A DNA stretch of 13,821 nt from Actinomycetes bacterium (GTDB lineage: Bacteria; Actinomycetota; Coriobacteriia; Coriobacteriales; Eggerthellaceae). The stretch lies in NCBI GenBank assembly GCA_023403475.1, contig JAEYEL010000155.1:1-13821 (forward strand), read 5' to 3'. Numbering within the stretch: the stretch's first letter is position 1; the number at the start of each line of letters is the position of its first letter. This document shows positions 1 through 7,259 of the stretch, piece by piece. The position numbers and the translations under genes are program-made. The notes beneath the pieces are model-generated. The model was not told the DNA's origin and did no database searches. It was given only the letters and a program-made list of their open reading frames with translations.

Positions 1-797
1 GGAAGTTTCTTTACCAGCGCATAGACCAGCACGCACGCTCCTACCGCGATAAGCGGCATCGAAAGCACCTGACCCATAGTGAGCCAGCCACCCCATAGAT
101 AGCCCAGCTGCGCATCGGGCTGACGCACGAACTCTACGAGGAACCGAAACGTGCCGTAAAGCACAAGAAACACGCCCAGAAACGTTCCCCGTGCGCGCGG
201 AGGACGCTTCCGGGAAAGCAAGAACAGAACCGCGAACAGAACGACGCCTTCGAGCAGCGCCTCGTAAAGCTGCGACGGATGGCGCGGCACAAGACCCGCC
301 GAACCTCCGAACACCACGCCCCAGGGCGCATCGGTGGGCGCACCCCACAGCTCGCCGTTGATGAAATTTGCACACCGACCGAAGAAAAGCCCCAGAGGTG
401 CGCCGATACAACCCAAATCGGCCAAGGTCAGATAGGGGATGCGTGTGACCTTCGCCGCCACGATGCCGGAAACGAGCGCGCCCACAAGACCTCCGTGGAA
501 GCTCATGCCGCCTTTGTTGAATGCCAATATTTCAAGCGGGTTCTCAAGATACTGACCGACGCCATAGAAAACAACGTAGCCAAGACGCGCGCCCACGATA
601 ATGCCTACGATAACGCAGAACATGATGGTGAGCAGGGAATCGGAATCGACGCGCACGCGCCACCGCTTCGAAACGCGCCATATGACCAGCGCCGCGCAGA
701 GAAATCCCAGAACATAAGCCACGCCGTACCAGCGCACCGTGAAAGGGCCCAACGTAAAGATAACAGGGTCGATTGCCTGGTAAATGGAGTTCAGCAT
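1..797 (-). CDS. lgt: Prolipoprotein diacylglyceryl transferase, 3' end outside the window
   Basis: Lgt is a membrane enzyme that transfers diacylglycerol from phosphatidylglycerol to the lipobox cysteine of prolipoproteins, the first step of lipoprotein maturation. My translation from the ATG at 797 gives 265 codons before the window edge, close to the family's usual ~280. Seen: hydrophobic segments throughout, the conserved SFHGGLVG segment near residue 100, the family signature FGRCANFINGELWG near residues 142-155, and HPSQLYEALLEG further on. These fit the family pattern of an essential His and Arg in the periplasm-facing site. The start is preceded by GGAAAGG about 6 nt upstream. It lies 118 bp downstream of the small zinc-ribbon gene on the same strand, with no clear terminator between them, so the two may be co-transcribed. 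The stop codon is not in the window. Confidence 0.95.
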   Translation of the reverse strand, partial: MLNSIYQAIDPVIFTLGPFTVRWYGVAYVLGFLCAALVIWRVSKRWRVRVDSDSLLTIMFCVIVGIIVGARLGYVVFYGVGQYLENPLEILAFNKGGMSFHGGLVGALVSGIVAAKVTRIPYLTLADLGCIGAPLGLFFGRCANFINGELWGAPTDAPWGVVFGGSAGLVPRHPSQLYEALLEGVVLFAVLFLLSRKRPPRARGTFLGVFLVLYGTFRFLVEFVRQPDAQLGYLWGGWLTMGQVLSMPLIAVGACVLVYALVKKL

Positions 798-915
798 ACG
801 AACCTTTCCGAAAGTAGATTTGCCTCAAAATCCAACCGGCTGCCAAGCAGCCGAAGCCTTGCCGAGCGGCAAAGAGCCAATAAGCGAAGCTCGGCACACA
901 CGCCCTTCCAGAAGC

Positions 916-1134
916 CTATGCTCTTCCCATACCGGCACCCACCTCAAGGGCAGCGCACCGTATCTCTTCGCAAAGCGCTAAGGGAATGGGCTGAAGCGCA
1001 GAGATACGGGTGCCGCAGGAAGGACATTCAAGGGAGAAAAGCGCTATATCACGGCGAAGCACCATCATCGACTTGTATTTGCATACGTCGATGCCGGTTT
1101 CCCCGCATGACGGGCACACCAAAGGCTTCAGCAT
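916..1134 (-). CDS. Small zinc-ribbon protein, 72 aa, function unknown
   Basis: I chose the ATG at 1134 rather than the longer in-frame ATG at 1158, because an almost perfect Shine-Dalgarno (AAGGAGGTGTGT) sits directly before 1134. The 72-residue product carries two CPSC knuckles (C7/C10 and C37/C40) about 27 residues apart, which looks like a single zinc ribbon. Three further cysteines (18, 55, 60) are also present. There is no signal peptide or membrane segment. It is the first gene after the rplK-rplA terminator and has its own likely promoter at 1179-1205, with lgt next downstream. I do not recognise a named family. The ribbon could bind nucleic acid or simply stabilise the fold. Confidence 0.75.
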   Translation of the reverse strand: MLKPLVCPSCGETGIDVCKYKSMMVLRRDIALFSLECPSCGTRISALQPIPLALCEEIRCAALEVGAGMGRA

Positions 1135-1178
1135 ACACACCTCCTTCGCCGCAAGCAATCGCCAATCGTCTCAAAGGC

Positions 1179-1205
1179 ATTGTAGCAGAGTTACCCGCCC
1201 GTAAA
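1179..1205 (-). promoter_or_regulatory. Likely sigma70 promoter for the zinc-ribbon gene and lgt
   Basis: On the minus strand there is a TACAAT -10 (1179-1184) with a weak TTTACG -35 (1200-1205), 15 bp apart, a short spacer. The expected start would give a leader of about 38 nt before the ATG at 1134, with its good ribosome-binding site. The -35 overlaps the T-tract of the upstream rplA terminator, so the units are packed tightly. The -10 is convincing and the -35 is not. Confidence 0.45.
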
Positions 1206-1236
1206 CGAAAAGAACCGCAGCGGATGCCACGGTTCT
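1202..1236 (-). terminator. Rho-independent terminator after rplA
   Basis: On the minus strand, a 7-bp stem AGAACCG/CGGTTCT (1230-1236 with 1211-1217) can be extended by four inner pairs, two of them G-T wobbles, around an ATCC loop. It is followed by the T-rich run TTTTCGTTT (1202-1210). It lies about 105 bp after the rplA stop and closes the ribosomal operon. Confidence 0.8.
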
Positions 1237-1340
1237 CTTGCGGTTTACCGGAGAGTCAAGACCGCCCACGATGTTGCCGCCTCGCGCTTATCTCTCGCAC
1301 TCTCTCTTGCGCTTCCCTCTTTCTGTGCGGAAGCAAAAGG

Positions 1341-2045
1341 CTACTCTTCGGTATAACCGCGCGTCACCGAAGAGTCAACCGGAATGCCAGGGCTCATGGT
1401 GGAGGCGATGGCAACGGACTTCACATACTTGCCCTTAGCGGCAGCCGGCTTCATGCGCAGAACCTCGTCGTACACGGCACCGTAGTTCTCGGCTAGCTGC
1501 TCGGCCGTGAAGCTCACCTTGCCCAGCACCACATGCGCAATGCCGTAACGGTCGGCGCGATACTCGACACGACCGCCCTTGAGTTCCTTAATGGCCTTCG
1601 CCACATCGTTGGTAACCGTACCCAGTTTGGGATTCGGCATAAGGCCGCGAGGACCCAGTATCTTGCCCAAGCGACCGACCTTACCCATCTGATCGGGCGT
1701 GGCCACAGCGGCATCGAAGTTGAACTCGCCCGCCTGAACCTGAGCCATAAGCTCTTCGGTGCCCACGATGTCGGCGCCGGCTTCTTCGGCAGCGCGCGCC
1801 GCCTCTCCCTCGGCGAACACCGCAACACGAACCGTCTTGCCCGAGCCGTTCGGCAAGCTCACCGTACCGCGCAACTGCTGGTCGGCCTGACGCGTGTCGA
1901 TGCCCAAGCGGAAATCAACCGTAACGGTCTCGTCGAATTTGGCGGTAGCGATCTCCTTCACCAAATTCATAGCCGCAAGCGGCGACACCGGCTCCGCCGG
2001 CACTTTCTCCAAAGCTGCGCGATAATTCTTAGATTTCTTAGCCAT
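1341..2045 (-). CDS. rplA: 50S ribosomal protein L1
   Basis: L1 binds 23S rRNA at the L1 stalk and helps move deacylated tRNA out of the E site. In several bacteria it also represses its own operon by binding the leader mRNA. The protein is 234 aa, the normal family length, starting MAKKSKNYRAALEKV. Recognisable L1 features include the VGRLGKILGPRGLMPNPKLG segment in the middle, the KGGRVEYRADRYGIAH segment after it, and a C-terminal STMSPGIPVD-type ending. The start has AAAGGAAA a few bases upstream and follows rplK after 54 bp. It is the last gene of the long translation unit. rplJ and rplL, which often follow, are absent here. Confidence 0.98.
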   Translation of the reverse strand: MAKKSKNYRAALEKVPAEPVSPLAAMNLVKEIATAKFDETVTVDFRLGIDTRQADQQLRGTVSLPNGSGKTVRVAVFAEGEAARAAEEAGADIVGTEELMAQVQAGEFNFDAAVATPDQMGKVGRLGKILGPRGLMPNPKLGTVTNDVAKAIKELKGGRVEYRADRYGIAHVVLGKVSFTAEQLAENYGAVYDEVLRMKPAAAKGKYVKSVAIASTMSPGIPVDSSVTRGYTEE

Positions 2046-2099
2046 AACATTTCCTTTCGTGGTAGTTGCGAGCCCTATTGCTCTTCCACTTTTACTGCG

Positions 2100-2600
2100 T
2101 TATTCGTCGATCGACTTGCCCTGCAGCATAGCCGCCACCTTGCGGGAAGGCACGTACTTCTTCTTCATGGGGCGACCCTCGATGCGTACGCCCATGCTAC
2201 GAGCCGTTCCCGCAATGATGTTCATAGCGGCGTCGATGTCGTTTGCGTTGAGGTCGGGCATTTTGATTTCGGCGATTTCGCGCAACTGGTCTTCGGTGAG
2301 CGTACCCACTGAAGTGATCTGCGGAATACCCGAACCGCTCTTGATTCCGAGCTTCTCTTTGATGAGCACGGCCGCAGGAGGGGTCTTGCATACGAACGTG
2401 AAAGACTTGTCTTCGTAAATAGTAATCTCAACAGGAATAATGGTGCCGGACTGATCCTGCGTCTGCGCATTGAACGCTTGGCAGAACTGCATGATGTTCA
2501 CACCCTGAGCACCCAAAGCCGGACCCACGGGAGGTGCCGGGTTGGCCGCGCCAGCCGGAATCTGCAGCTTGACGAAGCCGGTCTTTTTCTTTTCAGCCAT
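2100..2600 (-). CDS. rplK: 50S ribosomal protein L11 with a C-terminal extension
   Basis: L11 binds the GTPase-associated region of 23S rRNA and is needed for factor-dependent steps and the stringent response. The protein has the typical N-domain (PAGAANPAPPVGPALGAQGV, proline-rich, residues 15-34) and C-domain (KSGSG near 88, and AGTARSMG near 130-137). Family members usually stop near residue 141-145. This one continues to 166 with a basic tail (GRPMKKKYVPSRKVAAMLQ followed by GKSIDE, residues 142-166). The nearest Shine-Dalgarno-like AAAGG is about 12 nt from the ATG, longer than usual. The 154-bp gap before it carries two hairpins that could regulate rplK-rplA. Confidence 0.97.
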   Translation of the reverse strand: MAEKKKTGFVKLQIPAGAANPAPPVGPALGAQGVNIMQFCQAFNAQTQDQSGTIIPVEITIYEDKSFTFVCKTPPAAVLIKEKLGIKSGSGIPQITSVGTLTEDQLREIAEIKMPDLNANDIDAAMNIIAGTARSMGVRIEGRPMKKKYVPSRKVAAMLQGKSIDE

Positions 2601-2626
2601 CGGTGATCGCTACCTTTCAGATGCAT

Positions 2627-2660
2627 GCTTGCGTTCGTTCGTTGCAACACGCCCGCAAGC
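2627..2660 (-). promoter_or_regulatory. Hairpin in the rplK leader, proximal
   Basis: A perfect 7-bp inverted repeat (GCTTGCG/CGCAAGC) encloses a 20-nt loop that itself contains the palindrome GTTGCAAC. It ends 26 bp before the rplK start. There is no T-tract, so it is not a terminator. It is a candidate regulatory or L1-binding structure, by analogy with L1 autoregulation of rplK-rplA in other bacteria. I did not find a clear L1 target motif. Confidence 0.45.
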
Positions 2661-2686
2661 TCTTCTTTGCTTCATATTCGCTCTAT

Positions 2687-2745
2687 CACAAAAGCGCCTG
2701 TTCGCGAGAAGCCCCGGTCCACGCGGGCGCGAACGTGCGCTTGTG
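2687..2745 (-). promoter_or_regulatory. Long hairpin between nusG and rplK
   Basis: On the minus strand CACAA, GCGC and GTTCGCG pair in order with CGCGAAC, GCGC and TTGTG, leaving small internal bulges and a GC-rich apical loop of about 21 nt. It begins 10 nt after the nusG stop. The 3' arm includes TTTT but no true run of T after the stem. It may be an attenuator, an RNase processing site or part of a ribosomal-protein leader. Confidence 0.5.
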
Positions 2746-2754
2746 TTTTCAACA

Positions 2755-3285
2755 TTATATCCGAGCCACCTCGTCGAATGAAAGCTCGACCGGGGTCTCC
2801 CGACCGAAAATGGAGACCATGATCTTCACCTTGCCCACATCGGGCGACACTTCCGAAATGACGCCGTCGAGTTCGGCGAGAAGACCGGAAACAACCTTTA
2901 CAGTCTGCCCCACTTCCAAATTGGTGGAGGTCTTCTTCGGCGCCTCGCGACCCGTGCGCTTCATAATCTTATTGTACTCCTCGCGCGTGAGCGGAGCCGG
3001 GTTGCCCTGACTTCCCACGAAGCCCGTCACTCCGGGAGTGTTGCGCACCGCAGCCCAACTGCGATCGTCAAGCTCCATGCGCACTAAAACGTAACCGGGA
3101 AAAACCTTCTTCTCGCTTTCAACGCGGCGCCCGCCCTCTTTGACTTCCGTCACCATTTCGGTGGGAATCTCGATGCCGAACACGTTGTTCTCAAGACCCA
3201 TGGTCTCGATACGTGTTTCAAGGTTTTTCTTGACCTTGTTCTCGTATCCGGAATACGTATGCAGGACATACCACTTTTTCGCCAT
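2755..3285 (-). CDS. nusG: Transcription termination/antitermination factor NusG
   Basis: NusG binds RNA polymerase across the clamp, affects pausing, and links polymerase to Rho or to ribosomal protein S10. At 176 aa it has the normal length. It has the N-terminal NGN domain (KKWYVLHTYSGYENKV at the start, FPGYVLVRM near 62-70, and NTPGVTGFVG near 82-91) and a C-terminal KOW domain (residues ~125-176, with SIFGRETPVEL). It follows secE with only 3 nt between stop and start and no strong Shine-Dalgarno, so it is probably translationally coupled. The KOW loop that is commonly GPFADF in relatives reads GLLAEL here (134-139). Confidence 0.98.
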   Translation of the reverse strand: MAKKWYVLHTYSGYENKVKKNLETRIETMGLENNVFGIEIPTEMVTEVKEGGRRVESEKKVFPGYVLVRMELDDRSWAAVRNTPGVTGFVGSQGNPAPLTREEYNKIMKRTGREAPKKTSTNLEVGQTVKVVSGLLAELDGVISEVSPDVGKVKIMVSIFGRETPVELSFDEVARI

Positions 3286-3288
3286 GCT

Positions 3289-3708
3289 TTAAGCCCCCAG
3301 ACCGGAAACAGCCACAAGAAGCGGCGTAACGACCACGTTGTCGAGAAGGGCAACATAGACGCCGAAGAACAGCAGCGCCGCTACCACCACAACGCTCCAG
3401 CGAAGAACGTCTTGCTTGGTGGGCCACGTCACACGCTTCATCTCCAGCTTCACATCGCGGAAAAACTGGAAGCGTTTCTTCTTCGGTTTGGCTTCGGCCT
3501 TCTTTTCCTGGGCCTTGGCGACCGGCTTCGAACCGGCAGACGCATCTGCAGTCGACTTCTTGAAAAGCGACCGCTTCGGCTTCTCCTGCTCGGTCTCGGC
3601 CGCTTTCACCTCGCTGGTGGCGGCAGACGCCTCGGCATCGCGAGCCTGCTTGCGCTGCGCGCGAGCCGCAGATGCTTTCGCTCGCTGTGTCTTTGATTTC
3701 TTTGCCAT
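3289..3708 (-). CDS. secE: Preprotein translocase subunit SecE with a long basic N-terminus
   Basis: SecE clamps the two halves of the SecY channel in the membrane. The conserved part is residues ~80-125: an amphipathic helix with FFRDVKLEMKRVTWPTKQD, followed by one membrane helix (about 105-123). Before it lies a ~78-residue Lys/Ala/Glu-rich, low-complexity cytosolic extension. Single-helix SecE of Gram-positives is usually 55-70 aa, and the three-helix E. coli form is about 127 aa, so the 139-residue length comes from this soluble tail and not from extra membrane helices. A good AAAGGAAA ribosome site precedes the ATG. It lies in the classic secE-nusG pair. Confidence 0.95.
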   Translation of the reverse strand: MAKKSKTQRAKASAARAQRKQARDAEASAATSEVKAAETEQEKPKRSLFKKSTADASAGSKPVAKAQEKKAEAKPKKKRFQFFRDVKLEMKRVTWPTKQDVLRWSVVVVAALLFFGVYVALLDNVVVTPLLVAVSGLGA

Positions 3709-3754
3709 CAGGTTTTCCTTTTGCCGGAAAAATCTCTTACTCTAAACCCAAAGA

Positions 3755-3776
3755 AGCAGCCATCTTCAAGGCTGCT
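3755..3776 (-). terminator. Hairpin between tRNA-Trp and secE, weak terminator or processing site
   Basis: AGCAGCC and GGCTGCT form a 7-bp stem around an 8-nt loop. On the minus strand the stem is followed by TCTTTGGGTTT, a broken T-tract. It could partly stop transcription or mark the tRNA 3' processing boundary before secE. Full termination here would separate secE-nusG-rplKA from the upstream promoter, and I see no strong promoter after it. Confidence 0.45.
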
Positions 3777-3789
3777 CGTACAAACAAGC

Positions 3790-3866
3790 TGGCAGGCCAG
3801 GAGGGACTCGAACCCCCAACATGCGGTTTTGGAGACCGCCGCTCTACCAATTGGAGCTACTGGCCT
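3790..3866 (-). tRNA. tRNA-Trp (CCA anticodon)
   Basis: A complete cloverleaf: acceptor AGGCCAG/CTGGCCT, anticodon stem GCGGT/ACCGC with loop CTCCAAA giving anticodon CCA, a GGTTCGAGTCC T-arm, discriminator G, and the 3' CCA encoded in the DNA. It lies between rpmG and secE, a gene order seen in many bacteria. Confidence 0.96.
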
Positions 3867-3893
3867 GTACCTGTTTCGTAAATCCCAAACCTT

Positions 3894-4043
3894 CTATCGA
3901 GTTTCCTTGTGAACCGTATGGGCACGGCACCACTTGCAGTACTTCTTCAACTCAATGCGGTCAGGATTGTTCTGCTTGTTCTTCTTGGTCGTGTAATTAC
4001 GGCGCTTGCACTCCGTACACGCCAAGGTGACCGTCACACGCAT
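3894..4043 (-). CDS. rpmG: 50S ribosomal protein L33, zinc-binding form
   Basis: A 49-aa large-subunit protein, the usual length. It starts MRVTVTLACTECKRRNYTT and ends CKWCRAHTVHKETR. Two CXXC pairs (C9/C12 and C36/C39) identify the zinc-containing (C+) form. A near-perfect AAAAGGAGA ribosome site lies just before the ATG. It sits 27 bp upstream of tRNA-Trp and downstream of tuf. No clear promoter is visible in the 108-bp tuf-rpmG gap, so it is likely read through from tuf. Genomes often carry a second C- form used under zinc limitation, which cannot be judged here. Confidence 0.96.
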   Translation of the reverse strand: MRVTVTLACTECKRRNYTTKKNKQNNPDRIELKKYCKWCRAHTVHKETR

Positions 4044-4100
4044 GAATTCTCCTTTTACCGTTACTCACTAGCTTGCGATGCATACACATGAATTCCGCAT

Positions 4101-4136
4101 CAAGCGCGGAACCCGCTCTAAGGGGTTCCGCGCTTG
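4101..4136 (-). terminator. Perfect 14-bp hairpin between tuf and rpmG, no T-tract
   Basis: CAAGCGCGGAACCC and GGGTTCCGCGCTTG pair perfectly around an 8-nt loop, starting 16 nt after the tuf stop. Neither strand shows a T-run after the stem. It is therefore not a standard intrinsic terminator. It may protect the abundant tuf mRNA 3' end, mark an RNase III cut, or cause only partial termination so that rpmG is made at a lower level. Confidence 0.6.
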
Positions 4137-4151
4137 CATAATGCGTGCTTG

Positions 4152-5354
<1,203 letters not shown>

Positions 5355-5378
5355 GTGTCATCCTCCTTAGAAGGGACT

Positions 5379-5441
5379 CGCACGGGCCATCCCGCGCGAA
5401 AAAACAACCTTAATACATGACGCGCCCGGTATGCGGGCGCG
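5379..5441 (-). promoter_or_regulatory. Two-hairpin leader between tRNA-Met and tuf
   Basis: Stem 1 (5421-5441) is an 8-bp CGCGCCCG/CGGGCGCG hairpin just downstream of the tRNA. Stem 2 (5379-5398) is an 8-bp GC-rich hairpin with one G-T pair, just before the tuf ribosome site. TTGTTTTTT lies between them, about 12 nt after stem 1. The layout could serve tRNA/mRNA processing or attenuation of tuf. I found no alternative pairing that would make a clean antiterminator. Confidence 0.45.
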
Positions 5442-5451
5442 GTAATAGCTA

Positions 5452-5528
5452 TGGTAGCGGTGACTGGATTTGAACCAGTGACGCCACGGGTATGAACCGT
5501 GTGCTCTGACCAACTGAGCTACACCGCC
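5452..5528 (-). tRNA. tRNA-Met (CAT anticodon), probably elongator
   Basis: A full cloverleaf with acceptor GGCGGTG/CACCGCT (a G1-T72 wobble pair), anticodon stem CACGG/CCGTG with loop TTCATAC, T-arm ACTGG/CCAGT, discriminator A and encoded CCA. The sequence resembles elongator tRNA-Met of other Gram-positives. It lacks the three G-C pairs in the anticodon stem of initiator tRNAs. A tRNA-Ile with lysidine-modified CAT is the alternative but less like this sequence. Confidence 0.9.
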
Positions 5529-5591
5529 AAAACGCTTGAGCACGCCATCTGCCACGTCGAGCCGCGAGCAGAAGCGGTCAAGAGCAATAAC

Positions 5592-5667
5592 TGGAGCCTG
5601 CGACCGGACTTGAACCGGTGACCTCTTCGTTACCAACGAAGTGCTCTACCGACTGAGCTACACAGGC
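5592..5667 (-). tRNA. tRNA-Thr (GGT anticodon)
   Basis: Cloverleaf with acceptor GCCTGTG/CGCAGGC (one T-G pair), anticodon stem CTTCG/CGAAG and loop TTGGTAA giving GGT, T-arm ACCGG/CCGGT, discriminator T and encoded CCA. It is 5 nt downstream of tRNA-Tyr and 63 nt upstream of tRNA-Met. Confidence 0.95.
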
Positions 5668-5672
5668 GAAAA

Positions 5673-5757
5673 TGGTGGGCGCGCTAGGATTCGAACCTAG
5701 GTAGGCAGAGCCAACGGGTTTACAGCCCGTCCCCTTTAACCACTCGGGCACACGCCC
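5673..5757 (-). tRNA. tRNA-Tyr (GTA anticodon)
   Basis: A class II tRNA of 85 nt with a long variable arm, acceptor GGGCGTG/CGCGCCC, anticodon loop CTGTAAA within ACGGG/CCCGT stems, T-arm CTAGGTTCGAATCCTAG, discriminator A and encoded CCA. It is the first RNA of the tRNA-tuf unit, about 75 nt after the predicted transcription start. Confidence 0.96.
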
Positions 5758-5836
5758 ATAATCGCCGCTCAATTCATGTGTATTTATCAAGCTGCCGCCG
5801 TGCTTCGAAAAAGCTCCTCAACGCACGAGCAGATGA

Positions 5837-5865
5837 ATAATACACTCGTGAAACGAAGCTGTCAA
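5837..5865 (-). promoter_or_regulatory. Strong sigma70 promoter for the tRNA-tuf operon
   Basis: On the minus strand there is a perfect TTGACA -35 (5860-5865), a 17-bp spacer and TATTAT -10 (5837-5842). Expected start is near 5830, giving a leader of about 70 nt to tRNA-Tyr. It lies just after the stop of the NlpC/P60 gene at 5905. A promoter this close to consensus fits a tRNA and EF-Tu transcription unit. Confidence 0.88.
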
Positions 5866-5904
5866 CCGTTTACACGCCCCCGGGCGTGTCTCCATGATTC
5901 CTCC

Positions 5905-6984
5905 CTACCAAGGAGGGCGCACCACTATCATGTCACCGTCGTAGCTACGCGCCGGCCCGCGCACAACATTACTGTAGGTGCTGGAACAATGAATCATCTG
6001 ACCCGGGCTTTCGTAGATGCCGCAATGGCCGCTGTTCGTGTACACGTCGCCCGGCTGCGGATCGCTCACACGCGGCCAGCCCATGAAGGTGCTCGTACTT
6101 CCCACGCGCTCATACCTGCCGGTCAGGCAATAGGACACAAAACCCGAGCAATCGAACACTCCAGGGGAACACGAGCCCAAACGATACTGCGCATTACCCA
6201 AATAGGCCACGGCGCGCTCATACGGATCGCTGCCGCCATAGGCTGGCGGAGTGCCGTAGTTGCCGCTATCGTCGTTGCCCCGCGTGTCCGTGTTTCTCGC
6301 CTGAGCCTCCGCCTGCTGACGCGCTATCTCAGCCTCTTTCGCCTCACGCGCCGCACGCTCCTCTTCCAAGAGCTGGGCGGCTTCGGCGCTCAGGGCATCG
6401 TAGGTTTGCTGCATGGCAACAACGGTGGCCTGTGCCTTCTCTTGGATATCTCGCGCTTCCTCGGTTTTCTCAGCGGCGATACGCTCTTGCTCGGCATATT
6501 CGGCCTTCTGAGCCTCCGCCTCGTCGCGCAGATCCTTCATCTCGCCAACCATGTCGGCGTCGTTTTGGTTCACCTGCATGAGAATGTTCCAGTTCTGGGT
6601 GAACTCTTGGAAGCTCGAAGCCCCCAGCAGAAAGTCGACGAACGTCGCGGAGCCCGAACGGTACATGCTGCGGGCACGGCTGCCGAGCCTGCCTTGCAAG
6701 CCAGCTATCTGGTTGCTCACTTCATCGATGCGCGTCTGGGCCTCGTCCATCTTGGCCTGGGCGGCTTCCTGTTCCTCCACGGCGGCGTGATATGCGAGCT
6801 CGGCGGCATCAAGCTCCGCCTCCATGGCGTTCAGCGCGTTCAGCGCCGTCTCGGCCTCCGCCTGCTTTTCCGCAGATGTAACCGCGAGGGCTTCCGTCGG
6901 GCCAACAGCCACCGAAGCAGCAGCGACCACCGCCGACGCACCTACGAACGCACGCCTCGAAAAAGCACTTCCGCACTCAGACAT
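5905..6984 (-). CDS. Tat-exported coiled-coil NlpC/P60 cell-wall hydrolase, downstream copy
   Basis: A 359-aa secreted peptidoglycan endopeptidase-like protein. Residues 8-34 form a signal with a twin-arginine motif (SRRAFVG, R10-R11) and a likely cleavage after ALA (34). Coiled coils run about 38-105 and 143-232, with a central SMYRSGSATFVDFLLGASSF block. A short Gly/Asn/Thr linker precedes the NlpC/P60 domain (about 250-359). Catalytic Cys279 lies in FDCSGFV, with His320 (GHCGIY) and His332 (MIHCSS). Such enzymes cut peptide stems of peptidoglycan in daughter-cell separation, with the coiled coil commonly holding the active site in check. Start: ATG with GGGGAGG 6 nt before. The Trp normally before the Gly near the active Cys is Leu here (YRLGSCSPG), unlike its paralogue's YVWGACSPG. 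Confidence 0.93.
   Translation of the reverse strand: MSECGSAFSRRAFVGASAVVAAASVAVGPTEALAVTSAEKQAEAETALNALNAMEAELDAAELAYHAAVEEQEAAQAKMDEAQTRIDEVSNQIAGLQGRLGSRARSMYRSGSATFVDFLLGASSFQEFTQNWNILMQVNQNDADMVGEMKDLRDEAEAQKAEYAEQERIAAEKTEEARDIQEKAQATVVAMQQTYDALSAEAAQLLEEERAAREAKEAEIARQQAEAQARNTDTRGNDDSGNYGTPPAYGGSDPYERAVAYLGNAQYRLGSCSPGVFDCSGFVSYCLTGRYERVGSTSTFMGWPRVSDPQPGDVYTNSGHCGIYESPGQMIHCSSTYSNVVRGPARSYDGDMIVVRPPW
6583..6672. repeat. Near-identical 90-nt direct repeat, copy in the downstream hydrolase
   Basis: Positions 6583-6651 match 7950-8018 over 69 nt without a difference, and after one mismatch another 20 nt match (6653-6672 with 8020-8039). It encodes the conserved SMYRSGSATFVDFLLGASSF-type block. 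It is a coding repeat between paralogues, not a mobile element. Confidence 0.9.
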
Positions 6985-7101
6985 ATCGACCTCCCCGCAA
7001 GGGCAAACACGAACGGCAAACCACAGAAACTATATACTGAACAATGTGATCGCCCACCATGCTAGCCCCTTCGCCAGGAAAAGCAAACCAAAACCTTTGG
7101 G

Positions 7102-7155
7102 AAAACGCAAAAAAGCCTTGCGCGGAAACCCTCAAAAGAGAGGACCGTGCAAGGC
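7102..7155 (-). terminator. Strong rho-independent terminator between the two hydrolase genes
   Basis: On the minus strand GCCTTGC pairs with GCAAGGC (7149-7155 with 7115-7121), continuing inward through CGG/CCG and CCTC/GAGG. It is followed by TTTTTTGCGTTTT. It ends the upstream hydrolase transcript about 105 nt after its stop, so the downstream copy needs its own promoter. In the 117 bp between them the only candidate is a -10-like TATAGT near 7030 without a good -35. Confidence 0.9.
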
Positions 7156-7259
7156 TCGCACAATCTTGCAACCTGCCCGCTTGGCAAAAGCAAGCGACCA
7201 ATAACCAGCGGTGCAAACTGCGCCGCGCCTCTTGCCTCGCCTGTTCGGAGAAACGAGAC

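Noticed and set aside
279..1496. 405-codon open frame on the plus strand
   Set aside because: It runs antisense through lgt, the zinc-ribbon gene and the end of rplA, has low-complexity Arg/His-rich content and no family resemblance.
5367..5790. Short minus-strand frames across tRNA-Met, -Thr and -Tyr
   Set aside because: They are translations of tRNA genes and give the usual spurious peptides seen over tRNAs.
5880..5910. Hairpin CCTCC/GGAGG after the downstream hydrolase
   Set aside because: Only 5 bp with no T-run, so not supported as a terminator.
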